Below are positions 12,601-22,386 of a DNA stretch of 64,000 bases, piece by piece. Within the stretch, counting starts at the first letter, position 1. Each line of letters begins with the position of its first letter. Source of the DNA: Lepidonotus clava (taxonomy: Eukaryota; Annelida; Polychaeta; Phyllodocida; Polynoidae); NCBI GenBank assembly GCA_936440205.1, contig OW387138.1, positions 28,477,541 through 28,541,540 on the forward strand, given 5' to 3'. The notes under the pieces are model-generated. The model was not told the DNA's origin, made no database searches, and saw only the letters and a list, made by a program, of their open reading frames with translations. The translations under genes and the position numbers were made by a program.

Positions 12601-12895
12601 TAGCGAGGTGCTGCCATAGTGTCCCTAGACTGATAGGCCATAAGTGGAAAAAGGGTTCAAGATTGGTTCAAAAAGGTCACAATTGATAGCATCAGAATTT
12701 ATATTGTCAAAAGTTATATTTCCAAAAAGGAGGTTGCCAAAATGATGTAACCAAAAATGACAGAAAAAAGAAATCTCAATTACCATGCCATCACCCCACC
12801 TGACATTGACCGTTACATCACCAAAACTGACATTGAATGGTGTAATATTCAATTATATCATTTGGGTTGATGTAATTTGTAAGATATTTTTATCA
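9681..12895. other. Host DNA, mostly without features
   Basis: AT-rich sequence with one G-rich tract (annotated separately). Short open frames such as those on the minus strand at 11310-11633 and 12423-12641 show no recognisable domain. No RNA gene was seen. Confidence 0.5.
10513..10586 (+). repeat. G-rich tract, likely G-quadruplex former
   Basis: A short imperfect repeat of GGGGCAGGGGTAGGAG-type units follows a run of Gs. It has far more than four G-runs of at least three within about 70 bases on the plus strand, so it satisfies the standard G4 pattern. It may simply be a microsatellite. Confidence 0.7.
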
Positions 12896-13145
12896 TTGGT
12901 CTGACTGCAAATGATATACCCGAAATATTTGTTCCTTAGTGGAATTTTGTACCTTAGTGTCTTGTAGTGATGCAATCTCACAAAGGGCTGTAAGTAACAA
13001 ATATTTGTGGGTTAGCATCAGTTAGACTGCAGATGCTGTCCCCCAAAAAATTTCGTCTTAGCAGTTTTTTGTAGATTGCATTTCGTTGTGATGTTATCCT
13101 ACAAAGTGTCAACTATTTGTAGGATAGCATCTGTTTGTGGGATAG
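12896..13145. repeat. Two diverged tandem units of about 124 bp
   Basis: Unit 1 (about 12896-13018) and unit 2 (about 13019-13140) share words in the same order: GACTGCA, AAATATTTGT/AAAATTTCGT, TTTGTA, GATGCAATCTC/GATGTTATCCTAC, CAAAG, ATTTGT, GGGTTAGCATC/GGATAGCATC. Divergence is high. This could be the remnant of a satellite. Confidence 0.5.
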
Positions 13146-14043
13146 CGTCCTTACACCTGTTCCCAAACCCTCAATACAGTGTCTGAGAGAGTGGGACTGC
13201 GCAGGGTCATGGGAAAGGTGTATATCACTTTATTCCATGTATATCTTATTAGAAGTGGAGGCATCCAAACCCTTCACGTTTTGCAGTAACATAATGCATT
13301 ATGGTAATCTGGTAATCTTCATTTTAAATATATTCTAACCATTATTGCACCACGAGAGATTTTGTCAACATGCCCCTGTATTCTCCAGCAACTTGTATCA
13401 CCTGCTCAGTGTACAGCGGTTCTTTATTTTACCTGACCTCCCCGTAACACAAGACCAGCTGTATAACCTGACCGGGTTTCAAGGTAGTATGAGATGCTTC
13501 TGCTTTACTGGTCTTGTTATAGTGACCATGAAAAGGTCACTTTTGATAAGCAGTGTCATGTTCCCCCAAATGTGCCACAAGTACCTAGGGGAACGCATTG
13601 ACATCTTTGCCAAACTGTTGCACAAATTTTAAAATTGTAAGCGTCACAAAGAAAGCAGGAACAAACATTTAATCGTACTTTTGTATAATTTGCATATTTG
13701 ACATTTTGACGGATAATAGAGAGTGAATTTCAATTTTCACAAATATTAAGGATTTTGATGTAATGATACTCCCTCGCAGTCACATGATTAGGTGTAGACT
13801 TTCCACAAGATGTGATAAAGTGTTATAGGAGGACAGTGAACCTGACATGAACAGACTTAAAGTTTGACCGAAGTGTATTTATAAGTAACTTATATTTAGT
13901 GTATGATGAAATGTTGATGAAATGGTAATGAATTGATACTCATGCATCATGCAATCCATACCTCTGTATAATATAACACATTATAAACATGTATCAACAC
14001 AAAATACTAGTCAGATAATCAGGTAGTTCCTCATTATTGATAG
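13146..14043. other. Host DNA without a recognisable gene
   Basis: Unique sequence. Open frames at 13135-13338 and 13345-13632 (plus strand) have no recognisable motif and no splice context that I would trust. Confidence 0.45.
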
Positions 14044-14578
14044 CTATACATAGTTCATGATTTCTCTTTTAAACACCTCAATGTCAGGAACATTACGGAT
14101 ACCTACAGGAAGATTATTTCATATTCACCACCGATATAAAGCAGAGATGTTCTATAAATGGTTCTATTAATATGATCTAAATTCACAACCGGGGCTTCAA
14201 ATATCCTGCTGTTTCTATCACTTTCTTTAAAAACAACCTTATTATTCTGTATTCCCTTAAAAATACATAGTAGTAGCTGCCTATTGCGTAACTCGTGTAG
14301 CTTAGGAACATTCAAGGTTGTATGAAGATCATCAATATGCATATCTCTGGGATTCCTAATGTCAAGAACACTCGTCAATATTATATTCTGTATAGCTTCT
14401 GTAGATGATCTCGGTCAAGTACAGAACAACTATTGTAAAAGATATTACTATATTGGAAATAAGGTAGAATCATTATTTTTACTACATCAATCTTTGCCTT
14501 TGAAGACAAGTTGTGTTGTAGTTTTTTGAACATATAATATTTTTGGGATAACAATTTATATATATTTTTCAGGCACAA
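14044..14578 (-). mobile_element. Decayed LINE 3' end (RT C-terminal tail), fragment 1
   Basis: The minus strand encodes pieces typical of the end of a non-LTR retrotransposon ORF2. First comes a thumb-like part (KIDVVKIMILPYFQYSNIFY...LQKLYRI, 14578-14381). Then follows a part like the tail repeat (LHTTLNVPKLHELRNRQLLL, inside 14378-14103), then NNLPVGIRNVPDIEVFKRE ending at the stop at 14046-14044. The three parts lie in different frames, so at least two frameshifts have accumulated. This is a dead 5'-truncated copy. CR1/L2/Jockey-type elements have this tail; the exact clade cannot be named. Confidence 0.75.
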
Positions 14579-14879
14579 TTAAACTGTGATACATGTACTT
14601 CCCTAAACATCCTATTGCCCTACACCTCCAATTATATATTTGAGTTGCCATCCATGTAGTAGAAGAAACGGGTATTAAAATGGATAGACAATGTTAGTTC
14701 TTAACCAGCTTCTACGACATCAGTAATAGTTCTTTTTTAATTTCTAAAGGAATCTACAGGGATGACCCTGGTCTTCCAGATTGAGTATTTAAGTACAAAT
14801 AAGTTTTACATTGATGTTCACAATTTCAATAAATATAGTAAAACATACATAACATGTGAGTTAGAGATCATTTGTGAAG

Positions 14880-15054
14880 TTAAATCAGTGAGTTATCAAA
14901 TAAGTTAAATATTTGGCGGATGCGAAATTTGAACTCAAATACATCAACAGTTTTGTATGTCTTCTGGTAATTGATTCCACAACGCTGCCCCCTTATAGAA
15001 TGGGCTTCCATCAGATTTACCACCATCAAAGTTAGTGTTTCTGGATATTTGCCC
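14880..15054 (-). mobile_element. Decayed LINE 3' end, fragment 2
   Basis: On the minus strand the text SPFYKGAALWNQLPEDIQNC (about 15010-14947) matches the conserved 'YKGA.LWN.LP..I' ending of non-LTR RT ORF2 proteins. The reading then shifts frame near 14946 and continues as DVFEFKFRIRQIF to a stop at 14882-14880. It duplicates the terminal part of the ORF already present in fragment 1, so it is a separate, short, truncated insertion. Confidence 0.65.
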
Positions 15055-15519
15055 CAGAACCCCTATCCATTTAGAACATTTGCGCCATCAAGAAAAATTA
15101 TGATGCTTTCATGCCATTTCAATATTGCATGGAAATAGAACACGGAATTGTATGTTATGGGAAAAAATAAAGCTGATTTAAAAAAAAGGCATATCAATTA
15201 TCAGAAAGAAACAGTTTGATAACTAAAAATTCACCGAAAGTAGAAGATGACATTGGTTATTACTTAGCGTATACATACGTTTCACATTCAAAAGTTTCAA
15301 ATTCAAGTGTTGAACTATTCATCTAAACTAATATAATACCAGACAAATCAGACAAATATAATATGCTGGATAGAGAACGTATGCTCATTTCTTAAGAGAC
15401 TAATCCTCTTTTCCCATAATTAATTTCTTTCTTCAAAAGTGAGCGCGAATTAATTAATCCTCCTATAGCGCCCCTTATAAATCCTCCCCACCCCTCCCCT
15501 AGAGACCAAATCGCCATCT

Positions 15520-15615
15520 TGGGAGCAATATTTTCCCATCTCTGACAAAACCAGTCAGTTGCCGGGCCTAAAAAGGCGACCCACCCCTCGTTGGGAGGTG
15601 GATGATGGGTAAGTG
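15520..15615 (+). promoter_or_regulatory. Possible transcription start with YY1 site and splice donor
   Basis: GCCATCTTGG (15512-15521) is the core of a YY1-type site, which in animals often lies just downstream of a transcription start. About 90 bases later ATGATGG|GTAAGT (around 15603-15615) offers an ATG followed immediately by a consensus splice donor. This would be a very small first exon. If it is real, copy B inserted about 260 bp into the first intron. No downstream exon was identified, so this stays tentative. Confidence 0.25.
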
Positions 15616-15741
15616 TGATTTGAGGAGTAGAGGCAATTAGTTAATGAAGTCTTTTAATCAGGTCCGGATACGCCCATCTTCCCGAGTCGGTCGGGACGGG
15701 AGGAAACCTTTTTACTGTCATGTCTGAAGGCGGTGCCAAGT

Positions 15742-15805
15742 GTGAATGATACTGCCTTTATATTCATAGCTATGAGTGAATGATACTGCCTTTATGTTCA
15801 TAGCT
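15742..15805. repeat. 34-bp direct repeat, two copies
   Basis: GTGAATGATACTGCCTTTAT followed by a TTCATAGCT ending occurs at 15742 and again at 15776 with one base changed. A small recent tandem duplication just outside the left LTR of copy B. Confidence 0.85.
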
Positions 15806-15938
15806 AACGCCACAGCTTTTTATCCCACTGGACAATTTAGGCAGATGCGGTTCCCTGATTTTTTGTATTGCATGTGTGATGAACGGCTATTCAGCCAAAA
15901 TACATAGAGGTTAAAATAATAGAAATAAGGTAATAATA

Positions 15939-16075
15939 GAAATAGATGTAAAGAACGAATATGTAAAGAACGAATAACGAATATGTAAAGAACGAAGAAC
16001 GAAATAGATGTAAAGAACGAATATGTAAAGAACGAATAACGAATATGTAAAGAACGAATAACGAAAACGTAATGG
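15939..16075 (+). repeat. Short tandem repeats in U3
   Basis: Repeated TGTAAAGAACGAATA-type words arranged as a higher-order unit of roughly 60 bp present about twice, upstream of the ETS/CRE promoter block. The same block occurs in the 3' LTR and, with a slightly different copy number, in copy A. U3 repeats of this type often act as enhancers; that role is inferred. Confidence 0.8.
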
Positions 16076-16097
16076 AACGAAACCCGGAAATATGTAA

Positions 16098-16230
16098 ACC
16101 GGAAGTGAAATGTAAACCGGAAACGGAATATATAAACCGGAAGTGACGTCAGTTGTAGGTCACGTGACCGAAGGCAGCCAATCAGGGCTGACCTCTCTAG
16201 TATATAAAGGGGCGGTGAGGCCCGAATAAA
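16098..16230 (+). promoter_or_regulatory. U3 promoter: ETS sites, ETS-CRE composite, E-box, CCAAT, TATA, AATAAA
   Basis: In order: ACCGGAAGTG (16098-16107), ACCGGAAAC (from 16116), the composite ACCGGAAGTGACGTCA (16136-16151) with full CRE TGACGTCA (16144-16151), palindromic E-box GGTCACGTGACC (16158-16169), CCAAT (16178-16182), TATATAAA (16201-16208) and AATAAA (16225-16230). Spacing places transcription start near 16231. The layout is that of a strong, possibly cAMP/CREB- and ETS-responsive Pol II promoter; responsiveness is inferred. The same block lies at about 28717-28849 in the 3' LTR. Confidence 0.8.
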
Positions 16231-16829
16231 CAGAGTTCTTTAACAGTTCTCCTGGTGTCCAGACGTGTCCTCTTTCCTGAAACAACCACTAAAGATGAGC
16301 CGAACAGAGTAATTAAGCCGAAGTTAGGACAAAACAGTCGAAGTCCGAGATAGGTAGTAGAAACATAGGGTAAGGGGCCCGATGGCCCGAAGAACGAGGA
16401 ACGAGGGAACGGAGTAGGGCACGAAGGCCCGAAGTAGTACCGGAAACCGAGGCGTAGTATGGTGCGAAGACATGGGAAGCGGAACGAGGGAGCGAAGTCC
16501 GCGGGGACGAGGGCGCGGCGTGCTCGGCCCCACGCTACCAAACAATAGGCGACCGTCGGCCCGTCGCCCCCGCGGACCGGAACTCAGGGGTGGACCGCCC
16601 CCCGGCCGACCCGTACCCCTACCATAATTTCCCTCCCCCGCAGTCCTCCGTCGACATCGAGTGCCGATTCCCGATCGATTCGCTCAGCCCCCCCTCGTGC
16701 GCGAGGCACGACTCTAGAAACACATCTCGGTTCTTGGCCCGGATTCCCCGTCCGCCCCGAGACCCGAACAACCCCCACGTTCCTCTGTCGTAAGAATCGG
16801 CAACCCCGACTTACCAGAGAACGTCACAC

Positions 16830-16844
16830 TGGTGGCAGCGGTGG
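16830..16844 (+). other. Primer-binding site, tRNA-Leu
   Basis: TGGTGGCAGCGGTGG begins one base after the LTR and is complementary to the last 15 bases of a tRNA-Leu with CCA end. The match to the metazoan Leu acceptor/T-arm end is from memory of the tRNA sequence. Confidence 0.87.
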
Positions 16845-16904
16845 TGCTGAAATAGGCACATACGGACTTGTGGATCTTGGGTGTTTCATCGGTATTGGAT
16901 ACTC

Positions 16905-17855
16905 ATGGCGACTGCGGCAGTCTTCGAGCAGATGGATTCTGACGTCGCCTTCAAGGAAGGTGGGGAGGAGAAAGGAGGTGCGAAAACCGAGACCAAAGGG
17001 GAGGACACGACCATCATGGGTAGGCAGTTTAATTTTATGGGAACGTCCACCCCGACGGATGAGCAGAATGTGCGGGCTCAACAACAACAGACCGGTCAGG
17101 AAGGAGCGAGTTTGAAGAAGTTCAGTTTACGACCAGAGAAGTATGACGGTAAACCGGATTTCGAGGGATGGATCAACCAGTTTGAGGAGTACGCAACATT
17201 GGGACGCTGGACGGCCGAGGAAAAAGCGGCGATGCTTTTCCTCTCACTGACGGGAACGGCACGAATGTACTTTGTCGGACTCCCGGACAGGGAACGACTC
17301 CGTTACTCGGCGAGGGTGGATGCGTTGCGCCGGAGGTTCGGTCAGGAGAAGGACACGTGTAATGCTCTGCAAGAGTTGGCGGGCTTGAAACGTGTAAAGA
17401 ACCAGACAGCGAAGGAGTTGGCTGATAATGCCCGGCGACTGGCATCGAGAGCCTACTTCTCCAACGACTACGCTAGCCAGGAAAAAGCAGCATTACATGC
17501 GTTCCAGGCTGCAGTTGGGGAAGACCTTCAGCTGAAGTGTGCAGAGAAAGGATGCAAGACACTAGAGGAGGCGGTAGAGGTGGTAGAAATACAGGAACGA
17601 TACTCACGCCGCCTCCTGCGGGCAGTGAAGCCCGAGGAGGACGCCAATACACAGATCATGGCCTTGAACGGTAAGTTGGAGGAGATGATGAAAGAATTGG
17701 CAGAGGAACGGGAAGCTAGAAGACAAGCAACGGCCCGGAGGGAGGCGTTTAAGAAGCGAAAAGAAGATTTAGAGTGTCATCACTGTCACCAGAAGGGCCA
17801 TTTCGCAAGAGAGTGTTCTCAGCGTCAGGGAAACGGACAGTCGCCGTCGCAGTAA
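16905..17855 (+). CDS. gag: Gag of copy B
   Basis: A 316-codon ORF. The frame opens at 16881 without an ATG, so the first ATG (16905, followed by GCG, a good initiation context) is chosen. It encodes the structural protein that assembles particles and packages element RNA. Seen: an acidic N-terminus, a capsid-like helical region (around FEGWINQFEEYATLGRWTAE and the following 120 residues) of the Ty3/gypsy Gag type, a charged coiled segment rich in Glu/Arg/Lys, and one CCHC knuckle C-x2-C-x4-H-x4-C near the end. It overlaps pol by about 100 bases in the -1 relation. It is identical in sequence to Gag of copy A and looks whole. Confidence 0.95.
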   Translation: MATAAVFEQMDSDVAFKEGGEEKGGAKTETKGEDTTIMGRQFNFMGTSTPTDEQNVRAQQQQTGQEGASLKKFSLRPEKYDGKPDFEGWINQFEEYATLGRWTAEEKAAMLFLSLTGTARMYFVGLPDRERLRYSARVDALRRRFGQEKDTCNALQELAGLKRVKNQTAKELADNARRLASRAYFSNDYASQEKAALHAFQAAVGEDLQLKCAEKGCKTLEEAVEVVEIQERYSRRLLRAVKPEEDANTQIMALNGKLEEMMKELAEEREARRQATARREAFKKRKEDLECHHCHQKGHFARECSQRQGNGQSPSQ

Positions 17856-20800
17856 GCGCGGGGCCCCCTTCGGGCGCGGCGAGAGAAGTAGTAGGCATGG
17901 GAGAATGTGGACTTTATGTGGCCGGGACGGTGGGAGAGAGTGTCGTCCGTTTTTTGGTTGATACCGGATCTATGATCAGTCTGCTGTCGGAACGCCTCTG
18001 GAGAGAGTGGGGACGAAAAAGGGAAGAACTGGATGGATATGAAGGACGTCTCTGCTCGGTAGATGGTAGTCCGTTGCGGTGCTACGGATGCACGAACTTG
18101 CCAGTGAAATTGGGAACACGCGTGTTGAAGTGGACGTTCATGGTGGCAGACATCGGTAGAGATGAAGGGATCCTGGGAAACGACTTCGCGGTGAAATACC
18201 GGCTGACAGTTAAGCCCCACGCGAGTGCCATCTTCCTGCCCGCCGAGGGGGAGGGAGAGGGGGAACGAATCCCGGGAGTAGAACAGAGAACGGATGGGAT
18301 TCGGGCAGTTACCGTCGGAGGACAGGTCGTGCGAATCGAGAAAACGGCGGAAATACCCCCACTCCAAGTGACCCGAGTAACAGTAGTAGCGAGAATGGAC
18401 ATAAGACAGGGTGGACAGCTGGCTGTCATCACCGGCGCTGGATTACCTATGGGACTGGAGGTGATCCCAGGAACGGTGACATTGGGAGAAGAAAATGAAG
18501 TTTGGGTGGCCAACCGAGGGACCGAGAGCGCGAAATTGGAAACCGGCGGGGTACTCGGAGAAGCCACCTTCGTACAAGAGGTACGAGGAGTAGGAAGTGA
18601 AGCAAAAGAACCCCCAGGAGCGCTCGTTGAAATGATAGGGGAGGCTAAGAAAGACCTGACCACGAAGGAGGGCGAAGAGCTGGAGAAAGCCATCATGGCC
18701 CGGGAACAAATGTTTGCGACCTCGAAACATGAGTTAGGACGGACAGATTTAGTACAACATCGAATTAAAACGGGGGATCAGATGCCGATCAAGCAGAGGG
18801 TCAGACGGTATCCGGCCACCAGGAGAGAGGAAGAACGAGCACTGGTGGAGGATATGTTAAATTTAGGGATTATCCAGGAGAGCGGGAGTGCGTGGAGTAG
18901 CCCGACCGTTCTAGTCAAAAAGAAGGACGGAGGAACGAGGTTCTGTATTGACTACCGAAAACTGAACCAGGCTACGAAAGTGGACGCCTATCCGCTCCCG
19001 CGGATAGAGGACAGCCTCAACACTTTGGGAGGAAGCCTATTCTTCTGCAGTCTGGATCTCGCAAGCGGATATTGGCAGGTGGAGATGGCACCGGAGGACC
19101 AAGAAAAGACGGCCTTCGTGACTCAAGGAGGATTGTATGAGTTTAAAGTGATGCCATTCGGGCTAGTGAACGCCCCAGCCACCTTCGAGAGACTGATGGA
19201 AAGAATCCTCAGAGGAATCGTGTGGGAGGAGTGTCTGGTATACTTGGATGACATACTGGTCTTTGGACCAACGTTCAAAGTGACTCTGGAAAGATTGGTA
19301 CGGGTTCTGGACCGACTGAACGCTGCAGGACTGAAGTTAAAGGCGCGAAAATGTAAGCTGTTCCAGAAGAGGATTCCGTTCTTGGGGCACGTTGTCTCAT
19401 TCAACGGGATCGAACCCGACCCCGAAAAGTGTCGGCAAGTAACCGAGTGGCCGGTCCCGCGGGATCTCCACGAGGTACGAGCCTTCGTGGGATTATGTTC
19501 GTACTACAGAAGGCATATAAACGGCTTCACGGAGTTGGCTGCCCCCTTGTATGAATTGGCAACGAAGGAGGAACCATTCGTGTGGAGCGCGAGACGACAA
19601 GAGGCATTTGATGCGATGAAGAAGGCGCTAACGGAGGCCCCGGTGTTGGGATTCCCGGAGGAAGAAGGACAATGGTGGCTTGACACAGACGCCAGTGACG
19701 TGGGAACGGGAGCCGTGCTATCACAAGAGCAGAGAGGGGAGGAACGGGTGATAGCTTACACGAGCAAAACCCTGGAGTCAAACGAACGAAAGTATTGCAC
19801 CACGCGGAAAGAACTGTTGGCGGTGGTGCGAGCTTTGAAGCATTTTCGGTGCTACATCTATGGTCAACGCGTGATAGTCCGGACGGATAACAGCGCGGTC
19901 AGTTGGCTGCAGAGAAGTAAGGAACCGATGGGGCAGGCTGCTCGGTGGATTGAGATTATCGACTCGCATGATGTGTCGTTCCAACACCGACCGGGCAGGA
20001 AGCATGGGAACGCTGACGCGTTGTCCCGGTATCCGTGCAAACAATGTGGAGAGGAGCACGAGAATACCGAAAAAGTGAGAGTAGTGACGCGGGCCCGGGG
20101 GTACGAGCCCGGATGGTCCCCGCAGGAGATGAGAGCAGCGCAGAGGAGGGATCGAGATATAGGGCCGATTGTCGCACGGATGGAAAAAGATGCGGACCGG
20201 CCAGGTTGGGAGGCCATATCTCCGGAATCCCGGGAAACAAAGATCCTATGGAGGCAATGGGAACGATTAAGCCTCAGGGATGGCGTGCTGCATCGGAAGT
20301 ACTGGGAACTAGAAGGGCATGGTTGGAGGAACCAGTTGGTCGTTCCCCGAGGGGAACGGGCCAAGTTGGTAAGGGAATACCATGGAGGCGCGGCAGGAGC
20401 GCATTTAGGAGTCGCCAGGACGACGGCCCTGTTGGAACAAGGGTTTTACTGGCCGGGACTCCGGGAAGACGTGCGGAAGGAATGTCGAGAATGTGATTGC
20501 GCGTTGCTAAAAAAGGGAAGAGGAAGACGGGAGCCGCTACATCAGTACATAGTGGGGGAGCCGATGGAACGGCTGGCCATGGATGTTTCGGGCCCGTACC
20601 CAGTCACCAAACGAGGAAATAAGTATTGCCTGATGGTGGGATGCTATTTCACCAAATGGTTGGAGTGTTTCCCGATCCCGGATCAAAAGGCAACGACAGT
20701 GGCGAACAAACTGGTTGAAGAAGTAGTAGCACGGTACGGCGCGTTTCGGGAACTACACTCGGATCAAGGCACGAATTTCGAATCCGAGGTGGTGGCTCAG

Positions 20801-21466
20801 GTCTGTGCACTATTCGGGATACACAAAACAAGAACGACGCCGTACCACCCCAGGAGTGACGGGTACATAGAACGAAGTTTCCGTACTTTGGGGTGTTGTT
20901 TGAAAGCCAGCTGCCGAGCGACGGGTCGGGAATGGGACGAGATGGTCCCGCTCGTGATGATGAGTTATAGAGCAACGCCGCAAGCCAGCACGGGGGTGAC
21001 ACCGAATATGATGATGCTGGGCCGACAGACCATGATGCCGCGACAGGCGATTTATGGGAGACCTCTAGGACCAGAGGAGGAACCCCGACGGGTAGGCGAC
21101 TATGTGGAAAGCCTGGAGGAAGGGCTAGTCGCGGCCTATCGGGAGGCCCGGACGGGGCTGAAACGAGCCGCCATCCATCAGAAACACGAGTATGATGGGA
21201 AGGTGACTCGGCGGGAATACCACGCCGGAGAACTGGTCTGGGTGCACGATACGGTAGTGGATAGGGACAAAGGAACGAAGTTGCGATTTCCATGGATGGG
21301 CCCTGCACTGATCGTCAAGGTGCTTGACCGAGGACGGGTGGTAGTACGGAAGAAACGAGGGAAACCGGGGGGGGTGGTCCATGTGGACCGCCTGGAACCC
21401 TACCGAGGACACGCTGCGCCAGCTTGGATGGTAGCTGACCAGCAAGGATACGAGGCTGCACAGTAA
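17774..21466 (+). CDS. pol: Pol polyprotein of copy B (protease, RT, RNase H, integrase)
   Basis: About 1230 codons in the -1 frame relative to gag, lacking its own early ATG, so translation as Gag-Pol by frameshifting is expected. Domains in order: aspartic protease (DTGS at residues 63-66); reverse transcriptase with the YLDD site (490-493); RNase H (DTDAS... and the TDNSAV part); integrase with an N-terminal zinc-binding region (H..H..CRECDC), catalytic D937, D997 and E1033 (D-x59-D-x35-E), and a C-terminal GPY/F-like part (FPWMGP...VHVDRLEPY). It copies the RNA into DNA and inserts it. Protease-RT-RNase H-integrase order is the Ty3/gypsy order. The frame looks whole. Confidence 0.96.
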   Translation: MSSLSPEGPFRKRVFSASGKRTVAVAVSAGPPSGAAREVVGMGECGLYVAGTVGESVVRFLVDTGSMISLLSERLWREWGRKREELDGYEGRLCSVDGSPLRCYGCTNLPVKLGTRVLKWTFMVADIGRDEGILGNDFAVKYRLTVKPHASAIFLPAEGEGEGERIPGVEQRTDGIRAVTVGGQVVRIEKTAEIPPLQVTRVTVVARMDIRQGGQLAVITGAGLPMGLEVIPGTVTLGEENEVWVANRGTESAKLETGGVLGEATFVQEVRGVGSEAKEPPGALVEMIGEAKKDLTTKEGEELEKAIMAREQMFATSKHELGRTDLVQHRIKTGDQMPIKQRVRRYPATRREEERALVEDMLNLGIIQESGSAWSSPTVLVKKKDGGTRFCIDYRKLNQATKVDAYPLPRIEDSLNTLGGSLFFCSLDLASGYWQVEMAPEDQEKTAFVTQGGLYEFKVMPFGLVNAPATFERLMERILRGIVWEECLVYLDDILVFGPTFKVTLERLVRVLDRLNAAGLKLKARKCKLFQKRIPFLGHVVSFNGIEPDPEKCRQVTEWPVPRDLHEVRAFVGLCSYYRRHINGFTELAAPLYELATKEEPFVWSARRQEAFDAMKKALTEAPVLGFPEEEGQWWLDTDASDVGTGAVLSQEQRGEERVIAYTSKTLESNERKYCTTRKELLAVVRALKHFRCYIYGQRVIVRTDNSAVSWLQRSKEPMGQAARWIEIIDSHDVSFQHRPGRKHGNADALSRYPCKQCGEEHENTEKVRVVTRARGYEPGWSPQEMRAAQRRDRDIGPIVARMEKDADRPGWEAISPESRETKILWRQWERLSLRDGVLHRKYWELEGHGWRNQLVVPRGERAKLVREYHGGAAGAHLGVARTTALLEQGFYWPGLREDVRKECRECDCALLKKGRGRREPLHQYIVGEPMERLAMDVSGPYPVTKRGNKYCLMVGCYFTKWLECFPIPDQKATTVANKLVEEVVARYGAFRELHSDQGTNFESEVVAQVCALFGIHKTRTTPYHPRSDGYIERSFRTLGCCLKASCRATGREWDEMVPLVMMSYRATPQASTGVTPNMMMLGRQTMMPRQAIYGRPLGPEEEPRRVGDYVESLEEGLVAAYREARTGLKRAAIHQKHEYDGKVTRREYHAGELVWVHDTVVDRDKGTKLRFPWMGPALIVKVLDRGRVVVRKKRGKPGGVVHVDRLEPYRGHAAPAWMVADQQGYEAAQ
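17828..17870 (+). promoter_or_regulatory. Gag-pol -1 frameshift site (heptamer plus GC-rich downstream structure)
   Basis: GGGAAAC at 17828-17834 is phased as G GGA AAC in the gag frame, the X XXY YYZ pattern of -1 programmed frameshifting used by many retroelements. It lies 21 bases before the gag stop and inside the overlap with pol. A very GC-rich stretch from about 17857 (GGGGCCCCCTTCGGGCGC) can fold. Function is inferred from position and pattern. Confidence 0.65.
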
Positions 21467-22386
21467 ATGCTTGGGGTGGGGCGCGCTAGGGCACGTAAGG
21501 AAACGGGGCACCCCTTTTTGTGATGAAGTCGTTTTCGTGTCTCGATTCCGCAGGTGGAAGAGGACCAAGGGAACGACCAAATCGGCGCTACACAAAAAGG
21601 CTTTGGCCAAAAAGGACTGATCAACCTGGGGCCATTGAGTCGGGGCGGTGCGTTGACCACTACAGTAGGAGTGCAGGTCGTTAGGCTGTAGAGATTCGCT
21701 ACCTAGCTGAAGATTGGTTCTCTTGCGGATGTAATATAGGTGGGAAATGCGGGGTTGGAACGAAAAACGGCGTTCGGGAGCCACGACGGCCCGAATGTCT
21801 AAAGTAGTCCCACGGAGCCGCTTTCCGGTCAGTTCGGAGGAACCACAGCGTGGAAAAGATGGTTGGATTACAACAGAAGACAGACCCGGTGGCAAGCTGG
21901 TGAAGACTTCTGAAGTAATGCCGACTTGGTAATACCGCTTTACAACGTCCAGGAGACCGGAGGAGAGTAGATGCGGCACTCTCGGGAACGCCGGAGGAAC
22001 GAACGGACGGCTGTAAAAGGCGAGGCCTGAAACGAGGACGGGCTTTAAAGTAGGTCGTAAAAGGAGTAAAAGAGGACAAAGAGAACGGGGCGGCGGCGAG
22101 GAGATGATAACGCCGAGCCCCTGTGTTCTCCGGGAAGTGTGCGGAAGCACTGTGAGGGCCAAGATGAAAAAGGCAAGAGAAGGCGACGAGGGATGAAAGG
22201 ACCGAGGGCGTCCGGTGGGGCAATAAAAGGCCTAGGAAAAACGCGTGGACGGGCGAAGGGCCGCGAGGTAAAGAAAGCAGGCGAGGCGGTGACCAGCGGC
22301 GGGCCCCGGGGACCGGAAAATAGTAGGGGGCGCCACCGTAGAAGTGGATGGTGAGTCTGACGCTAGGGGTCGCTAGTGCAGGCCAC
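21467..22386 (+). other. Spacer between pol and the internal promoter of copy B
   Basis: About 920 bp, purine-rich on the plus strand, with no long plus-strand ORF. A 345-codon open frame on the minus strand (21125-22162) overlaps the end of pol and is best explained by the purine bias (few stop codons on the pyrimidine strand). It may hold leader or packaging sequence; nothing recognisable. Confidence 0.6.

Larger units (their letters stand above)
15875..16828 (+). repeat. 5' LTR of copy B
   Basis: 954 bp with TGTGA...TCACA ends. U3 contains an AT-rich tandem block and a promoter block. The transcription start is expected near 16231, giving a GC-rich R-U5 of roughly 600 bp. It matches the 3' LTR base for base except about one site. 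Confidence 0.97.

Noticed and set aside
16197-16541. 114-codon open frame on the minus strand of each LTR
   Set aside because: Present in all three LTR copies but explained by purine-rich plus strand and high GC. No ATG context, motif or periodicity to suggest a protein.
21125-22162. 345-codon open frame antisense to the end of pol
   Set aside because: Overlaps well-defined integrase coding sequence on the other strand; Leu/Pro/Ser-rich composition is typical of a shadow of purine-biased coding DNA.
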